Shown one piece after another: positions 37,181 to 47,760 of a DNA stretch of 64,000 nt. The number at the start of each line of letters is the position of its first letter. The stretch's first letter is position 1. The notes beneath the pieces were generated by a model. It was not told the DNA's origin, did not search any database, and saw only the letters and a program-made list of their open reading frames with translations. The position numbers and the translations under genes are program-made. Source of the DNA: Chamaecyparis obtusa (Eukaryota > Streptophyta > Pinopsida > Cupressales > Cupressaceae); contig BSBK01007741.1 of NCBI GenBank assembly GCA_027943335.1, positions 62,001 to 126,000 on the forward strand, given 5' to 3'.

Positions 37181-37590
37181 TTAGGCATAGAATTTATTCA
37201 GATGGAGAACGTTGGTTGGTTCTTGGAGCTGTTCTCTTTTGGTCATTGAGAGTTGATAGGCACTAGAGCCAAAATTAGTAGTGATTACAAAGGGACCCAG
37301 CTAGTTGGGTTCAAACTTCCCCTTGCGCTCTCTATGTGATTGATTTTTACGATTCTCTCTCAAGACTAGATCGCCAACCTGAAATTATTTATGTTTGAGT
37401 TTCTTGTTGTAGTCTCTAGACATTCTCTTTTGATACACTCTGAGATGATCATACGCTACTTGTCTGTGCTCATCTAGTAGTTCAAGTTCTTGTAATCTAG
37501 ACACTCTATAGTCATCATCAATTGCTAGACCATGCATTCTGATTCTTAGTGATGAGATTTCAACCTCAATAGGAAGTACTAATTAGTATG
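37181..37590 (-). pseudogene. G1 integrase C-terminal remnant
   Basis: The minus strand matches G2 50590-50987, from PIEVEIPSLR-type sequence to the stop after the K-F-Y-A-type end, with the GDLVLRENR-like and FEPN-LGPF blocks. The match stops abruptly at about 37590, marking where the rest of pol was lost. It has no catalytic residues. Confidence 0.75.
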
Positions 37591-38120
37591 TACAAAGGAT
37601 GCCCCTGGACAGAATGGGCATCAAACTCTCAAGCAAGATCACATTGTGTAGTCCCAATGTCTAGTAAGGTGGAGAACAAGAGGGATTAAAAAGCTAGTGG
37701 AAGAGATGGAAGACAAGAGAATGAAGGATAATGAAGGGAAGAAATCCTCAAGGAAAAACTCTTCAAGGGTAACCAAGCTAGGGAAAAACTATCATGTAAA
37801 GCATATTTGGACAAGCAATGAAAGGCCAGCATAGGATAAGTCACAAAAGTGTAATGCCAAAGAAGGACAGGATGTAGTCCAAAGGAGTAGACATGTCAAG
37901 AGGTTTCAAAGCATCGTGTTCTACTCTTTTTTTATTAGATCAAAACCAAAAGGTAAAAGAATAACGAAAGGCTAGAATGAATGAAGGAAAATAAATATGA
38001 AGGCTAAACAGGAAGGGAATGAAAGAAAGATCATCATAAGATAGCTCACAAGATAGCCAAACGTTCATGTATAGATCAACATTGTCAAGATCAAAGAGAG
38101 AAGATGAAATATGTAGAAGA
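37591..38120 (-). other. G1 spacer, purine-biased, no gene
   Basis: Plus strand rich in gaag, aagga and agatgg runs (pyrimidine-rich in element sense). There is no homology to G2 that I can see and no reading frame of note. It joins the integrase remnant to the second hairpin cassette. Confidence 0.45.
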
Positions 38121-38126
38121 ACTATG

Positions 38127-38263
38127 CATGATGCCTGATTACCAGGTTTTCATCATGGTACTTATCCAAGGTGCCACAAGGGAGTGGTTTCCACCATAGG
38201 ATGAATTTATTTCTCTTTACTTTTGCTACCAAGGCACTTGTTTCCAAGTTTTCACCAAGGCAC
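38127..38263 (-). ncRNA. G1 hairpin cassette 2: three hairpins with strong compensatory changes
   Basis: In element sense: unit D (38263-38226) has lower GGTG/TGCC, bulge AAAA, upper CTTG/CAAG and loop GAAA. Unit E (38202-38164) has outer ATCC/GGAT, lower GGTG/CACC, bulge GAAA, upper CCAC/GTGG and loop TCCCTT. Unit F (38157-38127) has outer CATGAT/ATCATG, bulge GAAAA, upper CCTG/CAGG and loop GTAAT. The stems differ from those of cassette 1 and G2, yet pairing and the A bulge are kept. An A/T homopolymer tract at 38270-38315 precedes D, as it precedes unit 2 of G2. Confidence 0.6.
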
Positions 38264-38269
38264 ATTTTC

Positions 38270-38899
38270 AAAAAAATTTTATTTTTTTTTTTTAATATTT
38301 TTTTTTTTTTTTGGAAGAAGGCAATCTTTTTAGATAATGCTCCTTGAAAGGATAAAATCATGATATGCCCAAGATTCAAGATGATATACTCAAAGATGTT
38401 GATAGGGAAAGGAAAATGGAAGAGAAAAATGGAGGATAAGGTTTTATGTAAAGCGAGTGAGGTTGGAAGATAGGAGGAATAGACAAATGAAGAAAAAGGA
38501 TAGAAGGTAGAAGGATAATGAATGGAAGGATTGTGAAAGGATAAATGGAAAGGAAGGTCAGATCAACATCAACACACACCTTGAAGGGTGGCTAGAGGAT
38601 GGAGGAAACATGAATGAAGGAATATGGCAAATGGATAGCTGAGGTTGTGGTTTAGGCACATGGAATGGAAGAATATTTTTGGAAGAAGATGAAGTGGAAG
38701 TCTTTGGAAGCTTGAGTGTCAACTTCACTTTTTGCTCAACACCAGAATCTTTCAAGAGAGACTTTGGAATCCATATAGCCATAGAATTTTTATTTCTTTT
38801 TGATAATCTAGAGAGAATATCTTTAATGATAGATTTTAGAACCCATGCTTGTCTTGTAGTTTTTCTCTTAGATATCTCTTTTGAATTTATGCCTTCATG
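38270..38899 (-). other. G1 low-complexity spacer downstream of its reading frame
   Basis: Runs of A and T at 38270-38315, then purine-rich (plus strand) sequence with repeated ggaagg and atggaag units to 38600. Element-sense frames here are Leu/Pro/Ser/Ile-rich and look like low-complexity noise. No gene supported. Confidence 0.45.
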
Positions 38900-39380
38900 T
38901 CAATTAGAGGAGATATGGTGATCTTCTTTTTTCGATGGATTCTTGTATTTCTTATTTTTCTTGTGTTGAACATTCAAGTTATTTCCAAAAGACTTGGGAC
39001 TTGTGGAAGACGTGGGAGGATATGACGGGTTTAGATGGGTGAGTGGATGAAAAAGATTCAAGGGTATGAATCTATGTTGATCTTGAGGAAAGATAGGTGA
39101 TGGAGGGATGTAAGAACCCAAGATGGATGATGAATTAGGAGAGGAAAGTGAAGGGACATAAGGGCCCAAGATGGAAGGAAGGTGTGAAGCCCTTAGTTTT
39201 GGTGGAGGAGGTCCAAGGATGGATGTGGAAAATGCAAAAGGATAATCAATAAGTTCATCATCATCTATGTGACAACCAAGGACATTAGCATCTTTAGAGT
39301 GAGCATTAGGATTTTTAATAGGATTATGGACATTTTGAATATGAGCACCTTCTTTGATAGGATTGTTCAGAGCTTGCAAA
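38900..39380 (-). pseudogene. G1 unknown frame, C-terminal part (cut by G2)
   Basis: This continues in the same frame from 54645 once G2 and one copy of gcaaa are removed; it is open for 159 codons to the stop at 38900. It is Pro/Ser-rich with three spaced copies of an S-I-L-G-P/S-Y-like phrase (TSILGPP, SILGPYVP, SILGSYIPP) and ends in a basic run (KKNKKYKNPSKK). I know of no family. Composition suggests a disordered scaffold or a nucleic-acid-binding tail. Confidence 0.6.
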
Positions 39381-40637
39381 TGTAATACCTCAAAAATGGG
39401 CTATAAGTTCATTAATCTCCTACATCTTCAATTCGAATGAAATCGACATCAAAGTCCTAATCTAAGGCACATCTAAACATCATCGAATCATAATTGATTA
39501 TCTTAAATTCTACATTGGGAAATATTCCTAGTAATATTCCTAATCATCATAATTATCTTTAATTTTATAATTATTTGACAATAAATCACATTTATCCTAA
39601 AATTTGATTAATTAAATATTTTGCATATTTAATTAATTAGATTTAATATTTGCCACTTAATTGTTTAATTAAATTTAATTTTATCTATTATTAATTGTAT
39701 TATTTAATTTTGACAATAAATCAAAATTCCTATGAATAATTGATTAAATTCTTATTTAATTAATTAAAGCATGTTGTCATTATTTAATAATATAATTTTT
39801 AATAAAAGTTTGGTAAAATAGTTAATTAACCCATAAATTAATTATTTTATTTCAAAAAGTAGTTAAGTTGAGAATAAATCACTTTATTTATTTATTAAAT
39901 CATAATTATCCATGTGCACATTTAAGGACCAGTTAAACTCAAATTGGAAAATCAATGCAAGTTGTTAGCTTTTTGAAACTCAACATCTTTTTGAGTTTTA
40001 AAGTTGATCTAAACTTCTAATTCAAGTTAAACTGTGCTTTTGCATGATTTTTGTGACTTAATTATCTGTTATTTAAAAATAACTCAAAAATCAACCTGAG
40101 TTATTTGAGTGATTTATGGCTTTCTTCCATGCACCTCCAAAGCCTTGGATTTCTATAAAAACAAGCCTCAGCTCATCTCAAAACATCTCATATTTTTGCA
40201 CAATCATGTTGGAGAATTGGAATTGGGAGAATCAAAGCTTATTGCGAATCAAGGCTATTATGAGATCAATTTGTTTTTTTTACATTCATTTAGATTCTTT
40301 TTCATATCATTGTTAGATCATTTTAGCATATCAATTTCTATATTAGCATAGATTCATATCAGTTTTTATCATTCTTATTGCATAGAAATACCAAAAAAAA
40401 TAGCTTAATTGCATTCAATTCATATCTAGATCAATTGTATTCAAATCCTTCATTTAGGTGTCGTCTAGGTCACTGATCTCGATAACAATCTAAGAACATT
40501 AATCTCACACCTACTAGAAGGCAGTAAATCGCTTGGTTAAATTAGATTTTAATTTTGCATGATTTTGATTATAGCTAACCTCTAATGTTTTACTGAAGTG
40601 TTGTGTTTACAGATCAGGTACAATTTTCACACACACA
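39381..40637 (+). repeat. 5' LTR of G2
   Basis: 1257 bases, TGTAATACC to five CA dinucleotides. Compared with 53389-54644 it is about 97.8% identical. Most of the differences are C/T or A/G. Confidence 0.95.
40153..40160 (+). promoter_or_regulatory. TATA box of the G2 LTR
   Basis: CTATAAAA after 'ggattt' is kept in both G2 LTRs (40153 and 54160) and both G1 LTRs (near 34060 and 58972, minus strand), a likely start signal for genomic RNA about 480 bases from the LTR end. Confidence 0.6.
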
Positions 40638-40641
40638 TTTC

Positions 40642-40660
40642 TGGTGCCCACCGTGGGGCA
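40642..40660 (+). other. Primer binding site of G2
   Basis: TGGTGCCCACCGTGGGGCA starts four bases after the LTR. G1 has the same site with one change (58421-58440). I cannot assign the tRNA with confidence. Confidence 0.75.
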
Positions 40661-43589
40661 ACCCACCTTTGCATGCTAGTTTTGATTTTTTTGGGGAGCT
40701 AAAACTCCAAAGTTTCAAAGATTTAATTTTATCTCCAAAATGGCTTGGATTTTTGGTCTGACCTTTTTTTTGTAGGTTGGTGACATATTAGGGAAGCTAT
40801 AGTAAAATATTTAAAATTTTCTGAGATGTTTTAAATTTTTAATAATTTTTTCTTGAAATTATGGAAAAAATTAATATCTAATGCAACTCATCATATTTTT
40901 TTAAAAATTTTATATTTTTGGAAAGCTCTTTAAATTCTATAGGGGTTCCATTGTTTGTGTTTTAAATTTGGATGTGATATAATAGCTCAAATAGTCAATT
41001 TACAAAAACTGGTCTATTTTGATAAAAACGGGTCTCTAGGGCACAAATGAAGAGATTTTTCTAAAAATTTTATATTTTTGGAAAGATCTCTATTTTTTAG
41101 TAGGGGTCTCTATTCTGAATTTCTATTTTTGTGGCCAAAATCATATCAAAAAAATTAGATCTTGTTGACTATGTCAAATGCAGTGCAAAAAAATTAAATT
41201 TTTGTGATGGATATACACTTATTTTTCATATGATTCAATGCATGATATGAGTTATCATTTGGATTAATTTCTGGTTATTATTGCTCCTAACAATTCATTT
41301 TTAGATCTAACCCTAGGGTTTTCATAAGTTGAATATACCTTGCATATCTTGTTTGCTTGTTGGCTTGTTGGAGAGTTCATAGCTTGCTTGCATAGTAAAG
41401 CTCAACAAAAATTGCTAAAAATCAGGTAAAATCTACTAAGCGCATTGCAAGGATCCCAAGTATTTTTCTTCATCTAATGACATTTCAATTTGGACTTAAA
41501 ATAAATCTCTTATGTGTCAAGTTTGTGTGCATCTTTTCATGCTTTTGATCTATTTTTACACACTTGCATAATTGATACTAGGTTGTGACCCCTTAAGGAT
41601 TCATTAAGTAGTCTTAGAGTACTTGTGATTGATCTTGATTGCTATCTTGGGTTATTGGACTCGCTAATCCGCTGGCCCCTCATTTTTTCCCCGTGGTTGC
41701 AATCTCAGCGCCATAAAGGGGAGGGGTCAACAGGACAGAAGCGTTAAGTGTTCCACTTGGCAACCCTTTTGTTCTTTTAGGAACTCACTTGTTTTCTAAG
41801 TTGGGGACTCATTTTCAGCTTGTGTGAGGTGTTAAGTGTTCCAGCTTGTGGACTCATCTCATATTCACTTTAAGCGTTAAGTGTTCCTCTTTCTGCTTTT
41901 TGGGTACTTTTGGTAGATTTGCTTTCGGGAATATATCTGTGCTCACATAGTAATTAGGCCCTATGAACACTATTCGTGATTCTTGAGAGATTGGATTCCT
42001 AGAGAAATATTTCTTCACAATAGAATCCTTGTAGGTAGGGAGGATACTTAGTGCGTTTCACATTCAACTTGGTTAGTGCGTCTTCTCTTATTGATCGATA
42101 CATTCTCTCCCAGGAGAGGTTGATAGATCACGTGGGGTTGACATCACGAGCTTTGGTGAATCAAAATTGGTTAGTGCACCTTCTTTTATTGATTGATACA
42201 TTCTCTCCCAGGAGAGGTTGATAGGTCACATGGAGTTGGCATCATAGACCTTGGTGAAACAAAACTTTGTCTTAGCATGTCAGATTAATCTACTTGCTTT
42301 CTTTGGGTTAAAAGTGAAAAGGTGTCAAAAACCTTGGATCTGGAGCCAAGTCCCCTTGTGGTATACTATTTTGAGTCATCTTTAGAGAGGGTTAACCATA
42401 GCGAACAATCCCTTCATAGGGAAAACTGCATTGACGAAACCTCAAGCGGTCATAGCTATTTTCACCATGGTAGTGACAGCCGCTATATAAATGTCCTTGT
42501 GGAAGAAATCTCCACGGGTATGGTTCATTGTAGGGTTGTCAGATCTCCCTAGCAGCTCCTAAAGATTAAGTTCTCAAACTGTGTCAAAACCCTAGTGCGT
42601 CGGGATTGGAGTTCACCCCTTTGGATCATAAAAGTTGCAGAGTCAAACCATTACTAAAAATCCTAGCGAGGCCAAATTTTCATTTTATAGGGTATATGTG
42701 CATTATTGCAAAACATTTTTGGAACATACACAATTAGTGCTTTTGAGGATTAGAACGAATAAGTCACTTGATTGTTCATGCGCAAGGTTGCTTTTTCCCT
42801 TGTTCATTGTTTTCAGACATGCTTGAAATCACTTGCTTGCTATTTTGCGTGCTTGTTTATCTATCTAGTTACTGAAAATGAACAAATATGTTACAATCTT
42901 CAAATCTAGATATTGAAATTTGCAAACAATCCGAATCTGAAAACTCAAAATTTGCAAAATCTGAAGTCAAATTATTTTCTGGAGTCAAAAATCAATTCAG
43001 GAAGTCAAAAAGTCATACAAGTTTCCATCAAGTGTTGTTTCATTGCATACCCACTATCGTATGAGCTTTTGCAACTGTCGTATGAGTTGTGCAACTATCA
43101 TTTCATAGCTCACCCACTGTCATATGAGTTTTTTAGAGTGTCGTTTAGGAAATTTTTGAAAGTTGTCAGAAAATTGTCAGGATTGCCAGATATTTAGCTC
43201 TTTCAGCCTAGTTTCAGAATCTGTCGAGCGGATCATTGTGTCAGGAATAGAGCAGTAGCTATTAAGAGTCCAATCATTTTCTTAAAGTGGCCTTTTGAAT
43301 CTAATTCAGCCTTCTGTCTAATCGATTTGAGTCTTTATCATCACGTGTCAAAACCTTGTCATGACTATCAATCTTCAATCAATCAATCATCAAAATGACT
43401 AAGTGTTGTGATATCTTGTCCGCTATCTTTTGGGAACCTACCCATACATCCAGGGCATAGTATCCTTCATCCACATCTAATCAAATCTTCAAATCAATCA
43501 AACCTTGACAAGGTTGCATCATCTGATCATCTTGATTCAATTCATTCTTCAGTTATCTGAATCTTATTCTTTTGTTTCACTCAAAGTTG
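40661..43589 (+). other. G2 long leader before gag, no gene
   Basis: 2.9 kb without a supported frame. Contents: AT-rich 'ttttggaaag' repeats (40900-41150); three copies of gcgttaagtgttcc or ggtgttaagtgttcc (41745, 41830, 41876); a 98-base tandem duplication (42071 on); and three variants of 'actgtcgtatgagtt' (43050-43130). Much of it is shared in reverse with G1 at 55980-58416, so it is conserved non-coding sequence of the family. Confidence 0.65.
42071..42266 (+). repeat. 98-base tandem duplication carrying a perfect inverted repeat
   Basis: Two units starting ggttagtgcg (42071) and ggttagtgca (42169). Each contains ctctcc-ca-ggagag (42105-42118 and 42203-42216), unchanged between copies, flanked by weaker pairing arms (tgatc/gatca in copy 1, tgat/gtca in copy 2). 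A related hairpin lies in the G1 leader near 57250-57290. Position between primer site and gag is where retroviral packaging and dimer signals lie. Confidence 0.65.
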
Positions 43590-45545
43590 ATGGTGGAGAC
43601 TAGAGCTTCCTCTCACAAGAAATCTATTAACACTATCCAAAATCCAACTTTTGAGCAACTCATCAATTCTGGTCTTTACGAGGATGATGGTCTTGGAAAC
43701 TATCGATTGAAATCTGGTTACATACCCCCTCCATCGGCTCACGAAGGTACTCAACATACCCCTCATCAATCTAATCTAGGGAGTCCACAAACTCCTACCA
43801 TGTCTCAAGTAGGGACAAATTTTGGCTCTCAAAGAGCTCAATCTCAACATGGTGCAGATCAGGAACCCACACCTGAAGAAATTGCTCGCTACCAGAATGA
43901 CGATGAATTTAACAAGGTGATGAGACATTTCTTGAAAGAAAATAGAGAAGCCTACTTTTTACAACTAGCTCATGAAGGAGCTAAACTTCCTCCCAACTTT
44001 AATGTTGAAGATATCATTATGCATGAGGAAGAAAATCCACTCACAGCTATGAAAAAATAGATACATGCTTTACAAGTCAAATTTAATAATCTTGAGAAAG
44101 AAAAGGAACACAAAGAGTTCTCCATGGAAGCTCTATGCCCTTTTCCTTTTGACAAAAACTTGTATATGCCACCATTTCCAAAAAGAGTGGAGATGCCAAA
44201 GTATGATAAGTATGATGGACACTCTGATCCTCAAGATCATGTCAGAGAGTTCTGTACGCAATCCATGGAATTCATGCATGAATCGACCTATCTGATGCAT
44301 CTTTTTCCTAGATCTCTGGGCAAAGCATCCATTCAGTGGTTTTCAAGATTGCCTCCTACGATCAAAATGTTTGAGGAATTGATTAAATTGTTTTATCAAC
44401 AATATTCCTACAATATTCAGCATCCAATCACCATGATTGATATTTGTAATCTCAAGCAATATCCAGGAGAATCATTCCTAACTTTCTTGAAAAGGTGGTG
44501 AAAGAAGTTCTCTCTATATGCTAGACCAATTCCTGAAATGGAGAAACTTGAAATCTTTATCAATAACCTTGTTCCAGAGCTCAATTATCCCTTACAAATG
44601 CAAGATCATACATCTTTTGACAAAATGGTGGATAATGCTATCAAAATTGAAAAAGTGCTTGTAAAAAAAGGGGAAATCACACTCCAAAAAGACAAGTATG
44701 AATCTAGATCTAGTTCCAAAGACAAGAACAAAAATTGGAACAAGAACAAAAGCATCATCATAGATGGCATCATTGACACTGTCCGTGCCCCATCAAAGGC
44801 ACCAACCTATAATCTCACTCTTGGTACTCAAGCCATTAAAGCTTTCGAGCAAAAGTCTTCTCAACCATCTCAAAGGAAGCCAGAATTCAAAAAATGGGAT
44901 AAACATCAAAAATTTACTCCTCTAGGAGAGTCTTTAGAATCAGCTATGAAAACTCTACTAGCTGATAACATTATCTCTTTACCACCAATCCGACTAAATG
45001 CTCAGGACCCCAAATCGATATGGTGGAAGGATAATGAATTCTGTGATTTCCATCAGAGTAAAGGTCATAAAACTAGTAGTTGCTACCACTTGAAGCATAC
45101 CATTCAAGATCTGATTGATAGTGGAGACATCACAATTGACAATCCCATGAGCAATAACGATCATACAGCATTCATAGAACCATTTCCGAAACATGGTCAA
45201 AAGGTTTCAACTTCTCAGCCTAATATGGGGGCAAAAGTCAACTATGCTTACCCTGGAAATAACACTGTCATCAACATGGTTGAACCATGTCTCTCTGAAA
45301 GTTGCAATGTCATCACAATCATATGAAGGGATAGAGATCATTCCTCAGCTAACACAGTTACTTGATCACAAGCTCAAACACATCTGAATGGACAAATCCC
45401 AAATTCATCAAATGTCCCAAAGGTGCCCTTCAATCTTTCATCTGCTTCTAAACAGAAGGCTGCTTCCAAATCTTCCAATCCAAAGGATACAAGGCCTATG
45501 TCTTATAGCATTGTTCAACAACTCTAGCACACTAATGTGAAAATC
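43590..45545 (+). pseudogene. G2 gag: capsid and nucleocapsid region
   Basis: Start chosen at the first ATG giving MVETRASSHKK (43590). About 650 codons in one frame with stops at 44058, 44499, 45324, 45363 and 45525. Landmarks: a polar Gln/Pro-rich N-terminus, a coiled-coil-like NNLEKEKEHKEF, the FSMEALCPFPFDKNLYM block also present in G1, a capsid-type region (DPQDHVREFC, LPRSLG-type, WFSRLPP, SYNIQH), and a CHHC knuckle CDFHQSKGHKTSSC. In the family Gag forms the particle and binds element RNA. The five stops are each explained by one C-to-T or G-to-A change. Confidence 0.88.
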
Positions 45546-46650
45546 TCCATGTTTGAGTTGCTTCAAATATCTCCAGCTCAGTTCTAATGTTCCTGATGAC
45601 CTTAATTTAGACAGGTTCCAGACTATGGTTGGACATCTTACATCTCCGCAATATATCTCCTTTTCAGAGGAAGATGACAACTCCTTGAGTCACCCACATA
45701 ATCAGCCTTTGCATATAGAAGTCTTGATCCAAAACTGTAGAGTCAAACGTGTGTTGATAGATGGGGGCGTTGGCCTAAACATTTGTTCTTACAACTTGAT
45801 CACAAAATTGGGATTTTTAGAATTGGCTATTGATCATAGAAAGAAAATAACTATCAAGGCCTGTGATGAACAAGAAAGATCTTCTAAAGGCACCATTATC
45901 TTACCTATCAGAGTGGGTCTAGTTATCAAAGATACCATCTTTCAAGTGCTTGATCTACCTTTGGCCTACAACGTCCTTCTAGGGAGACCATGGATACATG
46001 AAATGCAAGCCATTCCTTCTACATACCATCAATGTTTGAAGTTTCCTTATGAAGGAGTCAAGGTTACTATCCCAGCAGATCTGAATACAACTTGCAACAC
46101 CTTGAAGGAAAGTGTTGATAAGCTTGTACCTAATAACAAAGAATCTTCCATAGAGCCAACTAAAGAAGCATCCACATCTAAAATGGAAGATCTTGCCAAA
46201 GAGGTTAATATCAAAGAAAATAGTATGGGAGAATACACTATCAAGCTAGTCTTATCTTTGACATCTCTCCCTATCTCACCTAAGTCTTATGGGCAATCTT
46301 TGAAACAATCCAAGCCCAAACCTCAGGAACCTCTTGAGGCATATAAAAACAATTTTGTAGCAGAACAGGTATCCAAGCAAGAATTTGAAGAGGATGAAGC
46401 TGTGCTATCATGGCTATACAAAGATGAATCTATTTCTCAAGTTGTTCAAACTGGTAACTCTGCTATATCCAAGCTCCCTTCCAAGTCATATGGTCCAGGA
46501 GGTAAATTAATAGCTAAGATGGGATATTCAGGTCAAGGACCTCTAGGAATCATAGGAAAAGGTCTTAGGCACCCCTCCCACATACTGGTAGAGAAAATAA
46601 AAATAAAATTGGCTTAGGATTTAAGAAGAAACCCTATCACCTCAAAAGTA
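45546..46650 (+). pseudogene. G2 protease followed by a G-patch
   Basis: MFELLQISPAQ in the gag frame is followed by a frameshift near 45549-45590 into the frame holding VLIDGGVGLNIC, the aspartic-protease loop (D-G-G in place of D-S/T-G), and LLGRPWIH, the second conserved loop. At 46480-46640 comes a Gly-rich block (KLIAKMGYSGQGPLG, IGKGLRHP) that fits the G-patch pattern of RNA-binding proteins. A second frameshift at about 46600 returns to the gag frame (IGLGFKKKPY). A G-patch at this place is known from betaretroviral proteases, where it helps reverse transcription. Confidence 0.82.
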
Positions 46651-47760
46651 ATTGCTCACATGTCATAGAGCAGATCACACCAGGGGAACCTCTTCTTAAG
46701 AAAGAAGAAATAGAACCATCCGACAGTGATTCAGATAGTTCAAAACTCATCTCCTATGAAAAATTGCCTAAAGAGATCAAAGACCTTCTTGATGATAAAG
46801 ATGATCCTATCAAAAGAATTAATGTAGTAGAAACACAAGAACCTACTACCAATCAAGAGATAGTTGCACCATAAGAACCAACTAATCTCAAAAACAATCA
46901 AGAAGAGGGAAGTGGTAGTGATTCTGAGATAGATTCCCATGAGTATGAATTCAAATCAGAATCCGAGGGTAACCCTTCTTGGGGTATTCATCCTGACTTT
47001 AATCATGTTCTAAGATTTCCTAGAGATCCTGAATCAGAAGCTGAATCAAATGAATATGAATGGGGAGCCATTCCAGAACTAGATGAGCTTATCATAGAGA
47101 AACATGTTGGTGTTATTCACCAATATGCACCTCAACCCAATGTAAGTCTAGAGCAAAATGATGAACCTATCGAGTCTGATCCACCTATGGCTGAATTGGA
47201 CTCCCATGATGACATTGAGCCTATTCATGAATTGGATGTCTTAAGTTGTAGTATCACCTTTGAACTCGTGCATCAGGTTAGGACCAATGATGATAGATCA
47301 ATATCTGTAAACACCATATCCCAAGCCTTTCCCACTTTGACTATCCAACGCCCTGATCTTATCGACCAAACTTCCACAAACCCAAACCATGGTATTTATA
47401 CCTTCCCGAATGACTATGCCCTTACCTGCTACCTCAATGCAGTTGAGCCTATGAGTACTTCCATCAGTGAATCGAGTGTTAGCATGACTGAGTCGGACAT
47501 CAAATATCTTAGTCAGAAAAACAAGAGTAAAAAGAAAAAGAAAAAGAGTTCTAAGGGTGAAAACCACTTTGTGGCAGTCTCAGAACTGACAAAAGTAAAA
47601 ATAAAAGATGTATCCAAAGGTGAAAACCTCTCTGAGGCACCTAAGGATGAGATATTTGATGTCCTTTCGAGTCATTTACAGGATAGGTCTCTAGTTCTAA
47701 TTGAGCCCACCCAATCCATCAATTTGGGTACAACAGAGGAACCACAATTGGTACATGTAG
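46651..47760 (+). pseudogene. G2 acidic linker between protease and reverse transcriptase
   Basis: About 370 codons in the gag frame with one stop (TAA 46872). Highly acidic with Ser/Asp runs (PSDSDSDSS, EGSGSDSEIDS, DPESEAESNEYEWG), then a lysine run (KSKKKKKKSS, about 47520). No fold recognised. Long linkers here are seen in other Tat-type polyproteins. Confidence 0.65.

Noticed and set aside
38376..38579. Ile/Ser/Leu-rich frame in the G1 spacer as a membrane protein
   Set aside because: Direct product of low-complexity pyrimidine-rich sequence; no conserved context.
40109..40351. Small proteins in the G2 LTRs (also at 54116-54358)
   Set aside because: Two overlapping frames in both LTR copies simply reflect LTR duplication; no homology and they span the TATA box.
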